The position numbers and the translations under genes were made by a program. The notes beneath the pieces were generated by a model. It saw nothing but the letters and a program-made list of their open reading frames with translations, was not told the DNA's origin and searched no databases. From NCBI GenBank assembly GCA_036867785.1, contig CP145416.1:744001-808000 (forward strand): a DNA stretch of 64,000 nucleotides, in the 5' to 3' direction. The first letter of the stretch is position 1. Each line of letters starts with the position of its first letter. Of this stretch, positions 23,876 to 34,920 are shown piece after piece. The stretch is from Plasmodiophora brassicae. Its lineage: Eukaryota; Endomyxa: Phytomyxea; Phytomyxea; Plasmodiophorida.

Positions 23876-24035
23876 CGTCGGGGCGCAACGCGCGTGTCTA
23901 CCCTGATCGGCGTCGACTCTGTGATGTATCACTTTGAAATCGCAGAGGATAGCAGGTGCCCGACAGTGTAAAGATATCGTCATCCCTGGGCGACGCGTGC
24001 CATCTGACGCTCTCTCAGTGGTGGTGGTGTTCCCA

Positions 24036-24604
24036 ATGTCGTGGCAGCGGAGCCAGCCGACGGGATTGTGGATGCTGCCGCCCGTGGAAGGCCCCGTTCG
24101 CAACGTGGAACCGTCGGGTCGGGTGCCGGCCCTTCGGGGCGACCAGCTGATGAAGGCGAGGATTAAGCAGCGGATCGGCGTGACGGATTCGCATCGCGAC
24201 GCGATCGACCACCCGGTCGAGCAGAAGGAGACAGCGCCCGCGTTCGCGACCGAGTCCGCCCGGTTTGGTGCACTGCCCTGGTGCGAGTACGAGTCAAGGT
24301 TCGGCCGGCCTTCCCGTAGGGGTTCCGCCATTGCGCATTCTTATTGCGGTTCTGCAGGGAGCGGCAGCGCCGCCGAGACGTGATCAGGCAGAGAGACGCG
24401 GTGAAGCGACAGCAGCACCTGGGTGATGACGTGGAGCGGATCAAGCGGTTGGAGTACAAGCAGTTCTCCAAGCTGGCCGTCCTCATGGCGAAGACGTCGC
24501 CCACGGCGTCGTCCGTCAGCTATGACATTATCAATCAGTGCCGGTTCCCCGGCCTGTACGGGCAACTCCTCAAACACGAAGAGAACGCCAAACACGTAAC
24601 GTGA
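24036..24604 (+). CDS. Small basic hypothetical protein, two exons
   Basis: ATG 24036 (MSWQRSQPTGLWMLPP) runs to a donor at 24299. A 59-nt intron (24299-24357, acceptor ttctgcag) joins CEYES/RERQRRRDV in frame and continues to VERIKRLEYKQFSKLAVLMA, SVSYDIINQCRFPGLY and stop. The charged helix and orderly codon use suggest a real protein of about 170 residues. No family is recognised. ATG 24150 (MKARIKQRIGV) is an alternative start. It diverges from the helicase-domain gene over about 160 bp. Confidence 0.45.
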
Positions 24605-24866
24605 TCTGCTGTACATGGCTGGGCCCGAGAAATGTACTGATCGTGGTCGGTGCTAGTATCGGGATTTCCTTCGAAGCAGGCGCTGCGAGGAACGATGTAA
24701 TGGAAAGCACAACATCCTGACATGGGAGGAACGGAGCCCGGCCCCGGTCCCCAGGCACCATCATCATGCGGACTGAACACATGTTCACACCATCCCTACA
24801 TGTCTTGTATACACTAGAGCGAGGTGGATACTCGCGATCCAGTCCACCGTACCTCAACCGATCGTC

Positions 24867-25551
24867 ATGCTGAGCGATGGGTCGCTGAAGATGTTGCTTG
24901 TGGGGGACAACGGAGTGGTTCGTAGGCCATTCGAGATGGGCAGCGCTCGCATGTCAGGCTGATCGGAACGCTAGGGCAAGACCGCCCTGTTCCACCGACT
25001 GATAACGAATACGTTCTCGCGGGCATATCAACCATCCGACCGAGGTCGGTGCTGGGCTCCTCTAGCGGTCGGTGCCGGGTGCCGTTCATCACACCTGTGG
25101 TGCAGTCAGCATCGGATGTCAAATGCTCAAGACTGGTGACTTCATCGAGCTGTGGGACGTTCCACCCCACCAGATCCTGGATCATTCGCCGGCCTGCCTG
25201 TGCGACGCCGACGCAGTCTGCATCGTGGCGAATGACGCTGCCGATGATGACCACCTGCGGTCTATCCCAGCCTGGACCCAGATCCTCGATCACTGCTTGT
25301 CGCAAGCGGGCCATAAGCGCCCACTCACCTTCGTGCTCGTTAACAAGGTGTCGTCGAGCACGTTTCATTGCAGTATTTGATGGCTGATCGGCGTGCAGGT
25401 CGCTGAACATGACAGCGGCGCGCCCACTGTGCCTCCAGATGGCGTTGTCGGCATATTCATCATCGACATTGCAAGAGATTTGAACGTGTCCCAGGCCGTC
25501 CTCGCCATGGTCGAGGCTGTCAAGAGGCGGGGAGCGACCGAGGACGCGTAA
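24867..25551 (+). CDS. Ras-like small GTPase (Rab-like), degenerate G3
   Basis: ATG 24867 gives MLSDGSLKMLLVGDNGV; splicing at about 24918-24971 continues GKTALFHRLITNTFSRAYQP, making the P-loop GDNGVGKT. Later come FIELWDVPPHQILDHS (G3 region, where WDTAG is usual), DADAVCIVANDA, and TFVLVNKV (G4, NKxD expected). A further intron (about 25351-25402) leads to VAEHDSGAPTVPPDGVVGIF and the C-terminal helix to the TAA at 25551. It is closest in feel to divergent Rab-like proteins (RABL3/IFT22 type). No C-terminal prenylation cysteines are seen. An overlapping 250-codon minus frame is a shadow. Confidence 0.65.
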
Positions 25552-25613
25552 TCGCATGGATAAAGGCTGTATTGCCAATAAGAGGGCAGTGGGTGACAGC
25601 CCCCGTACGTCGC

Positions 25614-27222
25614 TCACGCTGGCCGGCCCAGCTTGTGCAGGCGTTCAACCATGGCGCAGAACTCAGCGAGGGTGTCGAATAAATTATTCAGCGAGCCGTC
25701 CGTCATGCTCAGGTAGGATCTCAGATCCGCCGTCGCCGACAGCAGGTCGCGATGCAGTTGGACAAGGCGGTCGATTCGCGGCCCGAACCGACGCTTGAAC
25801 TTGGCGACGAACGCAGGGAACCCGTCGTCGGGCTGGGACGGGCTCGCAGGGGCGCTGACGGAACCGCCGGGTGACACGACGGCCCGAATGGATTCAATGT
25901 CGGCCTGGAGTTCGTCGGCGTCGATATGGCGGGCGCCGCGCAAGCAGTAGAACTCCTGCACCAGCTTGGACAGGTCCGCGTGCTGATCCAGTAGGTGCAG
26001 CAGCGATTTCCGCTTGTCGAGCGTCGACTTGGTCATCGACAGCCGGTTCAGGCTGTCGATGGCGAACGCCTGGGCCTCCCCATGCCTTTGACCGCTGTTC
26101 AGGAAGTTGCCGATGCAGAGCGTCACATGGAGGGCACGACGGAAGCTCTCGCTGTGCCGAACGGTGTGGACGGCGGCGAGGACGCGCTCAATCCGGGATC
26201 GAACCTCACGAATGCGTTGAGGAAGAATCTCCCAGGAACGCAGCAGCAGGAGTCGCTTGTTAACGTCACGGACGCTCGCCAGCCTGACCAGGAATCGCTC
26301 CTGCTTGCGCAACTCAACAGCAACGTTGCACCCGCGCGGCAGTTTGGAGATCATGTACAATTCCGATTCTGTTGGGACCGCCTGAAACAACTTCGAACAC
26401 GCAGATTCAGTAAACGGCGCCGTACAGACGTGACTAGCGGCTTACCGTGTCAAGAAGGTCGCCATTGATGACATCGCTGCCCGAACGATAATCAGAACGT
26501 TATCATGGACAAGCAGCGGGTGGTCCGTCCACTTACGTGTTCATGGCCCACAGGGCGACGGTGATCGTTTCGCTATCCATGCCACGCGACGCGATCCGCC
26601 TCATCAGGATCGCCAGGTTCTGCGCCCGGCGACCATCGACGAAGGTCGCCAGGCGAACGTCGTCTTCGCCCCCCGCGCTTTTCGGGTTCGGCGTTGACGG
26701 CCGCCGAAGATCTTCCCTGCCAAAGTGCAGCACGATATCATGATGGAGGGCGCCCAGGTTGCAGAAATCGCCAGCCATGCACCAGACGCTCGTATTTGCA
26801 ATGTCCTTCGGCGGGATCTTCTCCCAATGGAACGACTTCAACGTTCGGGCCTTCTTTGGTGTCGTCGGCGTCGGAGGGCACGATGGAGGCGGCGCCGGTG
26901 GTGCTGGAGGCGCCGGCGGGGCAGGCGGCGCCGGCACGTTGAATACAGGCGGCGTGATCTGGTCGACATCTTCACCGGGCGCGACAACCAATTTCGCCGC
27001 CGCCGCCTTCGATGACGGCGGGGCGGAACGTGCGATTTCGCAGCGGCGGTTCCTCTCGATCGAAATCGAGACCCCGCCCGGCAACCACAGCGTCAGCGCC
27101 TTGGCCGAGAAAACGTACCGCAGCAACCGGGCAATGCACTCGACGACGCGTCGCGGCAACATCACCGCCAGCTTCAGGCGCTCGAGCACGTCCTGCAGCA
27201 ACGACACGATCCAGTCCCGCAT
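25614..27222 (-). CDS. Formin (FH1-FH2 actin nucleator)
   Basis: Actin-assembly protein. ATG 27222 (MRDWIVSLLQDVLERLK) starts a short N-region, then an FH1 stretch of repeated APPAPP near 26885-26940. FH2 follows: KARTLKSFHWEKIPP, VWCMAGDFCNLG, NLAILMRRIASRGMDSETI, a short exon 26446-26475 between introns 26476-26536 and about 26391-26445, then FQAVPTESELYMISKLP, FRRALHVTLCIGNFLNSG and LLHLLDQHADLSKLVQEF to the stop at 25614. The core GNFLN motif is intact. There is no GBD/FH3 or C2 domain, so the protein is short for a formin. It converges with the GTPase gene and diverges from the RAP gene. Confidence 0.85.
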
Positions 27223-27511
27223 GACATGGACGTCGTCCTCCTGGCGTCGCACGCGAGCCGCTATCGTCCTGGAACGATCCCGCCCGCACAGCCCCACGTT
27301 CCGAAAAGGACGGCCGCAACAAACCCGAACGACAATGATTTTGTGTCGTCCCAGCAGCCAGGCCGTCGGCGGCGTCGGATACGCCGCCACGCGCGCAGTT
27401 ATTAATAGAGGCCCGGCGTTGCGGACGGGGGGCGCACCGCCAGTTGCCGGGTGGCCACCACGGCGTTGTGCTGCAGCTCCCCGTCGTGTCGCACAGTCGC
27501 CGCAGCTGCAT
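27223..27511. promoter_or_regulatory. Shared 289-bp divergent intergenic region, formin and RAP genes
   Basis: Both genes start outward from this stretch. It is GC-rich, and I recognise no TATA box or factor site. Open frames run through it on both strands, but no ATG there fits either protein better than the chosen ones. Confidence 0.4.
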
Positions 27512-30043
27512 ATGGTGGTGCCCCGGGCGTTACATGTTGTGCGCCGGCGATTCTGCCGACAGGTCGCACGTGCAGCTTGGACGTTCCGGGCGTATGGCGG
27601 GGCGGCATCGGCGGCGGCGTATCCGTCGGTGAGGGCGGATGCCGGGCAGGCGGCGGCGGCGCCGTCGCCGAAGGCGTCGCTCCCCGAATCGCACGAGATC
27701 AACATGAGAATCAGCGAGTGCCGAACGCATGCCGCGCTGTACTCGCTGCTGTTGCAGTTGCGGAAGGACGGGGTGCCGATGACCGGTGTCAATGTCGCCA
27801 CGGCGCTGTTCATGATGGCCCGGAAGCCGCCGACTGAACTGCTCGAAATGCATCGATGGCTGCTGGACGTCCTCCGCAAGCGCGTTACGGATTTAACCGT
27901 TCGTGAACTGCCGAACGTGCTGTGGGCGCTTCCCAGGTTGACGCGCAATCGGAAGGACGCGTTCGATAAAGCGCTGCTCGCCGACCTGGCCGCACACTGC
28001 TCCAACCACCTTCGATCGCTGGCTGACCCGGCGTTCAACAGCATCATTCTCGGGTTCGCGCATCTCGGCGAACGCTCGGAAGTGTTCTGGACGTCGGCCG
28101 CGCGCGAGATCGCGTTGCGATCGCTGCTGGCGCCGCCGCAGTCGCTGGCGAACATGTTCTGGTGCCTGGGCGCCGTCGCACCCTTGTCTGAGGCCGTGCA
28201 GAAGGAAGCGCTGCCAGGGCTGACATCGCGTCTGCTTGCGATCGCCGAGGACTTGAACGGCACCGACGTCGGATCGTGCATGTGGGCCGCTGGGCAGATC
28301 CTCCTGAGCCATCGTCCGCTTGTCGCTGCTCTCATCGAACGCGCCATGGACCTTCGCAACGACCTCGACGATCGTGCCATTGTACGCGTCGTTACGGCCG
28401 CTGAGCGGCTGAACGTCCTGTTCCACGACCCGATCTACGGCGTCCTGGCGAAGGTGGCGGCCGCTCGTGTCCCCAAGATGTCGTGGGCGAACATGATCGA
28501 GCTCGGCACCGTCATCTCGCCGGTGCCGTACTGCCACGAGTGGCACAATGCGTTCCTGGCACGCCTCCAGACCGACTTACGGTATCTGAAGCCGCATGAC
28601 TTCGTCGCGGCCGTCGCGTTCCTGGCCGAATCGACGCGACCGCCCGGGCTCCTCGACCAGATCGTCTGGCATGCGATGACTCACATGGACTCGTTCGATC
28701 CGCTGCAGGTCGCGAGCCTGGTTGCGTCGATGAACACGATGTCGTACGCGGACTCCAAGTTTTACAACAAGGCGGCCAAGCACCTGAACGAGAAGGACGC
28801 GTGGCGCACGCTACCCATCAAGGACCTGGCCGAGACCGCCGTCGCTCTCGTCAAGCGCCACGCGTCCAACATCAACATTCGGTCGAACGTCTGCAAGGCG
28901 CTGTACGAATCCACCGACAAGATCGCCAACCTGCACGATCTCGTCATTGTCATGCACGGCCTGAACGCGTTCGGCCTGTCCCGCGACGACGACGTCATCG
29001 TGTCGATTGTCCGTCGCGTCCAGGACCTGACCATGTCCGTCGACGACTACCCGGTCGACATCATGTTCTTCATTCAGGAAGTGGCGCGGATCCGTTTCGG
29101 GGACGACGGCGACCAGGAGAAGAAGAAGATCATGGCGCTCATGGCGGACAGCGTCCTGCGGATCCTGCCAAGTCTAAGTGGCGCCGATGTCGCCATGGTG
29201 GCCGCCTCGTACTGCACAGCGTCGATCGTCGACCTGAAACTGTTCGCCGAGATCCACCGCAAGCTGTCGGTGGTGGGCGCCCTGGATTTCCAGCTGGACG
29301 ACGAGATCGGCACGCTGCTGTACACGATGGGCGACCTGGGCCAGCTCAAGATGAACGAAGTCGCCGTCCTGACGCCGGAGCGCCTGATGAAGATGGATCC
29401 GGAGGTGCTCAGCGCTGTCACCCTGTTCGGCCTGGAAGCGACCATGTCTCCGTTGAGCAAGCCGTACCCGACCAGTATCCTCGACGTCATTGCGAAGCGC
29501 CTGACGGCCATGCACGACGGGTCCGAATCAACGGACGACGTTGCCGACGACACCAGGTGGCGATTCTGCCACGCGGCCATCATCTGGCGGTACTTGGTCG
29601 ACCACCACCCGATGCCGGAATCGGTCGACAAACTCACCAAGCGGTGGCTGTCGCAGTTGGTACCCCTCAGCCAGCGCCCTGAACCGTCCAAGTTCGCCCA
29701 GCAGGTCTCCCGGGAGCTGAACCGCCTCGGGCACGTGAACTCGCTGGAACAGTGGATCCCGGAGCTCTGCGTCCACGCTGACCTCGTCATCACCGGCACC
29801 CGCGTCGTCGTCGAGGTCGATGGCCCACACCACTACTACTCGGTGGTGGGCAGCAGCAAGCCCCGCCTGCGAATGTCGACCATCGCTCGGCACAAGCTCC
29901 TACGTGCCGCTGGGTACCGCGTTCTCGTCGTGCCCCATTCGAAGTGGGTCGAACTCGGCAACGCCGACGCCCGACGCCAGTGGCTGGGCGCCGCTCTCAA
30001 AGCCCTGCCCAGACACGACTCGTCGTCGACCTCGGGCGAATAA
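27512..30043 (+). CDS. RAP-domain organelle RNA-binding protein
   Basis: Intronless 843-codon gene from ATG 27512. MVVPRALHVVRRRFCRQVAR is an arginine-rich presequence, so mitochondria are the likely site. A long helical-repeat body of octotricopeptide/FASTK-like pairs follows (ELPNVLWALPRL, SLANMFWCLGAVAPL, VASLVASMNTMSYADS). The C-terminus is a RAP domain: TRVVVEVDGPHHYY, ARHKLLRAAGYRVLVVPHSK, W and DARRQWL. RAP proteins bind or process organelle RNA. The frame is open upstream to 26759, antisense to the formin, but no ATG supports that extension. Confidence 0.88.
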   Translation: MVVPRALHVVRRRFCRQVARAAWTFRAYGGAASAAAYPSVRADAGQAAAAPSPKASLPESHEINMRISECRTHAALYSLLLQLRKDGVPMTGVNVATALFMMARKPPTELLEMHRWLLDVLRKRVTDLTVRELPNVLWALPRLTRNRKDAFDKALLADLAAHCSNHLRSLADPAFNSIILGFAHLGERSEVFWTSAAREIALRSLLAPPQSLANMFWCLGAVAPLSEAVQKEALPGLTSRLLAIAEDLNGTDVGSCMWAAGQILLSHRPLVAALIERAMDLRNDLDDRAIVRVVTAAERLNVLFHDPIYGVLAKVAAARVPKMSWANMIELGTVISPVPYCHEWHNAFLARLQTDLRYLKPHDFVAAVAFLAESTRPPGLLDQIVWHAMTHMDSFDPLQVASLVASMNTMSYADSKFYNKAAKHLNEKDAWRTLPIKDLAETAVALVKRHASNINIRSNVCKALYESTDKIANLHDLVIVMHGLNAFGLSRDDDVIVSIVRRVQDLTMSVDDYPVDIMFFIQEVARIRFGDDGDQEKKKIMALMADSVLRILPSLSGADVAMVAASYCTASIVDLKLFAEIHRKLSVVGALDFQLDDEIGTLLYTMGDLGQLKMNEVAVLTPERLMKMDPEVLSAVTLFGLEATMSPLSKPYPTSILDVIAKRLTAMHDGSESTDDVADDTRWRFCHAAIIWRYLVDHHPMPESVDKLTKRWLSQLVPLSQRPEPSKFAQQVSRELNRLGHVNSLEQWIPELCVHADLVITGTRVVVEVDGPHHYYSVVGSSKPRLRMSTIARHKLLRAAGYRVLVVPHSKWVELGNADARRQWLGAALKALPRHDSSSTSGE

Positions 30044-30162
30044 AAGCAGAACCTGGCGCGCGCTTGTACAATAATGACACGTGTATATGTACAACCTTTG
30101 TGCATCTCGGACGACGCCCGAAATAATAATCAAGACAACGCCGGCGAGGCTACAGGGCTTGA

Positions 30163-30897
30163 CTATGCGGCAATGAGCGCTTCGTCGTTCTTCAGCTGGG
30201 ATCCTGGCTCGCCTTCCGTGGTGGCTTGCGCGGCGGCACGTTGCTCGAACTGGCTGGTGGGCGACGATGCGACGGATTGCACCGTACGGGGGCTCCCCGG
30301 CCCATACCGGCACACCCATTCCCCTTTCGCGTCCTTCTCCAGCGTCCCGAACTGATTCCTTGCCAGCGAGATCATCGATTCGGCGCTCGCTCGCATCGAA
30401 CAGCTCTGGTTCTTCCTGCCGCATCGTAGATGGCCCGACAGTCCCTGAATGCGGCACCCGATCAGCAAAGGTGGCCCGGCAATGCCCATCGCCGGCGGCG
30501 CGTCGTACCTTCTGAGTCGCGAACCTGGTATCACAGTGCATACAGGGGAACGGGAGCTCCAGTTTGTGCACTGAGCAATTGTCAGACGACGGGCCATGGG
30601 GCGCGATCCAGGGGGCGCACAACCTCGCATGTGTCGGTTGAGGCTGCCGGCCTGTGTGAATCGTTTGTTGCAGACGGTGCAGGGGAACGGCTTCGTGCCG
30701 GAGTGGGAGACGGCGTGGCTGGTCAGGTGGCTGGCCCGGACGAACACCTTCGAGCAGACGTTGCACTTGAAGACGTTGCCGTTGGCGGGCGGGGCGCGCA
30801 CGCCCGTGGGCGACGGCGCGCCCCAGGCCGGGGACGCGCGGTGCGTTCCGGGCTGAACCCGTCGCCATACGCCGGACGCGTTGTCGAAGAGCCCCAT
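30163..30897 (-). CDS. C2H2 zinc-finger protein
   Basis: ATG 30897 gives MGLFDNASGVWRRVQPG. Two classical fingers follow: FKCNVCSKVFVRASHLTSHA and FPCTVCNKRFTQAGSLNRHM. A third, KLELPFPCMHCDTR, appears if introns at about 30544-30594 and 30451-30528 are removed. The C-terminal part has KDAKGEWVCRYGP and a Gln/Ala-rich end at 30163. The fingers suggest DNA binding in the nucleus. Exact exon borders in the third finger are not certain, and an upstream exon may exist. Confidence 0.7.
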   Translation of the reverse strand: MGLFDNASGVWRRVQPGTHRASPAWGAPSPTGVRAPPANGNVFKCNVCSKVFVRASHLTSHAVSHSGTKPFPCTVCNKRFTQAGSLNRHMRGCAPPGSRPMARRLTIAQCTNWSSRSPVCTVIPGSRLRRYDAPPAMGIAGPPLLIGCRIQGLSGHLRCGRKNQSCSMRASAESMISLARNQFGTLEKDAKGEWVCRYGPGSPRTVQSVASSPTSQFEQRAAAQATTEGEPGSQLKNDEALIAA

Positions 30898-31337
30898 GAT
30901 GCCGTTCGTAGAGCGCACGACGAGATTTTCAAACTGATGGACCAGGCTGGGACTCGCGGGCGAGTCCAATCTCCAGCCCACTGTTGATCATGTTACTGCG
31001 TTGCGGTCGGGGGGACGTGCGCGCGCGTACCCCGCTGCCACGGTTACACACGAGTGGAACGTGGGCCGACCGGGGGCATGGCCACCCGCCCCCCCCGTCT
31101 GCCAACGATCCCCCCCGTTACACCATGGCACGAGGCGCTGACCGACGATGGCGCGGCCACCTCCCCCCGCCTCCGACACAGACACACACGTTCGCCACGG
31201 GGCCAACAAAATCCGACGCTCCGACGTGGACCGCCTCCCACATGCTGCGTTCCTAGTTCCTGCTCCGACAGGTGGGACCGCCTGTGTCGTTACACGACAT
31301 GTTGGCACTGTTAAGGCATATCGGGTGTACTACTGCA
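30898..31337. other. Intergenic, 440 bp
   Basis: Between the zinc-finger start and the transporter stop. It contains C- and G-runs (near 31088, 31110 and 31163). I see no gene, RNA or repeat here. Confidence 0.5.
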
Positions 31338-32804
31338 TCAGCAGGCGGATGAGATGCCGCCGATGGTTTGTTTCGTGACGATTTCGTAGATGGAGAGGGC
31401 GGTCATGGCGACGGTGGCGATGGAGACGTAGCTCGCCAGGACGAAGACGATGATCGACCGCTTGTTCAGCGACAGGATCAGGGCGTTCCAGAGGCGCGTT
31501 CCGAAGAACGCGGCGGTGAAGCCGGCGACGATGAAGCACAAAGCCAGCGGGAGGTCGAGCATGTCGAGAAAAATGAACTGGGGTGAATGAGCGGATGATT
31601 GGCGATGAGGGCGTTCATGCCTACCTGTGCCATCGACGATGAACAGGTTGACAACAGCATGAACGCGGCCGTGCTCGATGCGACATCGGGTGCGCAAATG
31701 TGGGCCAGGAACGGACCCTTGATTGCTACGACGAACTTTCAGCTGACAAAGACGGGTAACATCGAGCCACATACTTGATCCACCGACACCAACCAGTGCA
31801 GACAGGATGCCTGCGAACAAGGACACTGCAGATAGGGTGACCACGTTCTTCGCAGTCCACTGAGGTTCGTCATCTTCCGCTTCCGACCGCAGCAATGCAT
31901 GCTGCCGTTTACTACTGAGCTTGACTTCGTGAAGCGCGACGAAGAACGATATGACGATCAGCAACAGGAGCGATAACGTCATGATCGCACTGTACGATTT
32001 CGAGGGACACTCGAAATGAACGCCCAAGCGTCCACTGAGAAGCAACGTCGGGAATATCCCGATCGCCCAATACACGAACAACATCGTGATAGGGTACCAC
32101 GGGAACTGTTCCTCGTTTTCCACCGGCTGATTGACAGAGGCAGCCCCGTCGGCGTTCGCATCGCTGGCAACCGCATCTCCACCGATGGCGATCTCATTCG
32201 TCGCTGCCAATGCCTGCTCAGCGCGGTGCAGCGCGAACGCACGATGGAACGTCTTCAGCGCGATCGGAACCAGCAATATCACCATTAACGTGGCGATCAC
32301 CGTGAACGGCAACAACTTGTTCAGTCGAACACCCTACATGCCACGTCGTAACATTATACCGAGCATCAGACATGCAAGCCGTCAATGATCGTACAATGAC
32401 AGTCCCGACGAGCGTATACGGTTCCAGGATGAGAGCCTAACCGAATATCAGCATTGGCCAACAGCATGCGTGCCACCATGTGCATGCAGACCATGCGATA
32501 GTCAATCAACGGCCGCGTACCTGACCCGTTCGCGCGCCGACGGGTCCTCGGGGAATTCCTGATGAACATGGCCACACTGGCGCCGAATGCGCATGCTTTT
32601 GACAAGGGAATCGCGACCTTGTTCGGCGACAGCAGTATAACGAACAGGGGAATGTATAGCGCACCGCCTATTCACCACTGATTACGGCGCTTGCATCGTG
32701 GGCCGGCAGCAGCTGGTAAACCGACCTCCTACACCGGCGCCACTCGCAAGCGACCCGAGGATCAAGACGAACGAAATGGCAATCGCCTCATTGAGGATGA
32801 ACAT
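31338..32804 (-). CDS. TauE/SafE (TSUP) family membrane transporter
   Basis: Exons read NEAIAISFVLILGSLASGAG, GGALYIPLFVILLSPNKVAI then PLSKACAFGASVAMFI, RPLIDYRM, KLLPFTVIATLMVILLVPIA, QFPWYPITMLFVYWAIGIFP and GILSALVGVGGS/TIKGPFL. They end with LPLALCFIVAGFTAAFFGTR and helices to the stop at 31338. The paired GxGGG...P blocks at each half are the TSUP signature; members export sulfite or related anions. Introns are about 50-60 nt. ATG 32804 (MFILNEAIA) begins inside the first helix, so an upstream signal-bearing exon may be missing. Substrate is unknown. Confidence 0.75.
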
Positions 32805-33130
32805 TCACAGCGCGGGGCGATGCAGCGCTGCGCGATGACGGGTGTGGGAGCAGACGACCGCACCAGTGTACGGGGCCAGCGACAACCGTGTTTGGCCGGC
32901 GGCTGTGGGACTGAGTGATGTACAACGCCTACCCGTAGCTATGACGGCTGTCCCACTCCCGCGGCAGTGGACACTCACGCGGACGCGCATTGCGCGCGCA
33001 GTCCATTCTGACCGCGCCTGCACCAACATAACTATACCTATGTACATAGCGCCGTATCTGGCCAATGCCGTACAATGGTCCTCCATGTACATTGTCACAC
33101 ACAGTCCTCCAGATGCATTGCCGATGTACC
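32805..33130. other. Intergenic, 326 bp
   Basis: Lies between the transporter's first seen exon and the prolidase stop. It may hide the transporter's 5' exon. Nothing else is recognised. Confidence 0.4.
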
Positions 33131-34720
33131 CTATATGCATGGGAAGTCGGCGCCAGCCATAACTCGTTCGATGTCCTCGACAGATCGTGGTACGCGCGTC
33201 AGGTTGCGGCAGCCGTTCTCCGTGCTAGACCGAGACACGGTGAGATAACGGAAATGACAACGTTGCGATCGGTGACCGACATGACAAGGTCGTCCTCGAG
33301 ACGGATGCCGCCGAACGTGAGGTGATCCATGATCTTGTCGCGGTTCAGGAATGTCGACAATTTCGGATCGTTGAGGGCGGGGAGCAGTAAAGCTTCGATG
33401 AAGTAGAGGCCAGGTTCGTTGGTGACGACCATGCCGGCTTGCAGTGGACGGTTCATGCGCAAGCGAGACAGACTTGGGCCTGTCAAGCGAGTGCGCCCGC
33501 GTGGATACCCTCCAACGTCGTGCGTGTCCAGACCCATGAGATGGCCGAGGCCATGAGGCATGAACAGATCGGGAAGATGAAGGGCCATGGCCTCGTCAAC
33601 CGTTGCATTGACAAGGAATCGATGCCGAAGCAAACCAGTTCCGATGACTCGCAGCGCCAGCGAATGCATGTCGGCCCATTCGACGCCAGGACGGGCCACA
33701 GACTCAACTGCTCGCTGAGCCTCCAGTACGATTTCGTAGATGACGCGCTGTTCAGGACTAAACTTTCCTGCAGAATGCCGAGATCAGCAACCTTGGGCAG
33801 TGCTGCAGGAGCCCGATAGCGCCTACCGTTGGCAGGGAACGAGCAGGTTATATCGGAAGCGTAGCAATGCCATTCTGCACCCATGTCCAGCAGGCACATG
33901 CCACCGTCTTTGACGGGTGCATCATTCGGAGCGCCGGCGTGGCCGTAATGCAGGACGGCGCCATTCGGGCCCGATCCACAGATGCACGTATACGATTGAT
34001 ACCGGCAACCGCCATAGAACTCGGTGAAATGAACAAACATTGCCTCCAGCTGAAACTCGTGCAGACCAGGTCGACAGTTCTGCATGACATGGACGTGAGC
34101 CTTCGAGCTGATGTCGTTGACATATTGCATGACAGCCAGCTCTTTCGCGGTCTTGATTAACCGCGCTTCGGTCAAGATCTCCAGCAGCACAGACCCATCA
34201 ACTTCGAACCGCTCAATCCCATCAAACGCCATCGGGGAGATCGCTGTTCCGCTGTCACTGTTGACGCCCTGAAGAACCTGGATCTTCTTCACGCCCAGGT
34301 CGCTCAAGTACGCGGAGAGCTCATCAACAAACATCACTTTGTCGACACCGTACCGCTCCTTGTACATGCTTTGCGAAGGCAACTTCCCACACCAAATCTC
34401 GTACTCCACGCCGTGCCTCGGCACCAGCAGAGTTGCCGTACGTGTGCTCTCATGCAGAACACCATACAGGCCAGGCTCGTTCACGCCAAACAAATAATGA
34501 AAATGCGACTCTTGCCTGAACAAGTGCTCGTGATCCGTATCATGCCTAGGAGTACGTAGCGGTAAGCCACAGACCCAGAACGATGGACGGCCCCGTACCG
34601 AAACGCAGCCGCCCCGCCCCGAAACACGGCCGTGGACCCCGGCGGCATACGCCCCATCACCGCCGCCCGGATCTCGGCATGCATGGCCACGAGGTCGACA
34701 TCGGGGCTGGTGGCCACCAT
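33131..34720 (-). CDS. PEPD: Xaa-Pro dipeptidase (prolidase)
   Basis: Cytosolic M24 metallopeptidase that cleaves dipeptides with C-terminal proline. ATG 34720 (MVATSPDVDLVAMHAEIRAA) runs to VFRGGAAAFRYG, then LFRQESHFHYLFGVNEPG. The catalytic domain has SYTCICGSGPNGAVLHYGHA, LLDMGAEWHCYASDITCSFP (metal Asp pair), FMPHGLGHLMGLDTHDVGG (metal His) and VTNEPGLYFIE (metal Glu). The last exon is joined by an intron of about 57 nt, giving DDLVI/TENGCRNLTRVPRS and stop at 33131. All metal ligands appear present. It diverges from ATG7 over 200 bp. Confidence 0.92.
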
Positions 34721-34920
34721 GAGCGATGCCGAGGCGGTTGACTTGTGATGACCCGCTAACCGGGGGCCGACGTCCCCAGGACCAGGTGCTGATTTTCGGA
34801 CGAGGCCGATGGAGGCCGCGCCGTCCGCGTGACTGCAATAATCGGCGGCGTCGCCGGGTACAAGTTACAACTGCATACTACCGTACAGTGTGCCCCGCCG
34901 GTGGGCTGCACGCGCAGGCC

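Noticed and set aside
24865-25617. 250-codon minus-strand frame
   Set aside because: Antisense of the GTPase exons and introns; the plus strand shows P-loop and splice sites.
27223-28380. N-terminal extension of the formin frame
   Set aside because: Antisense of the RAP gene, no formin-like sequence; the Met at 27222 precedes the FH1 region sensibly.
29074-29799. 241-codon minus frame inside the RAP gene
   Set aside because: Shadow of the RAP coding sequence.
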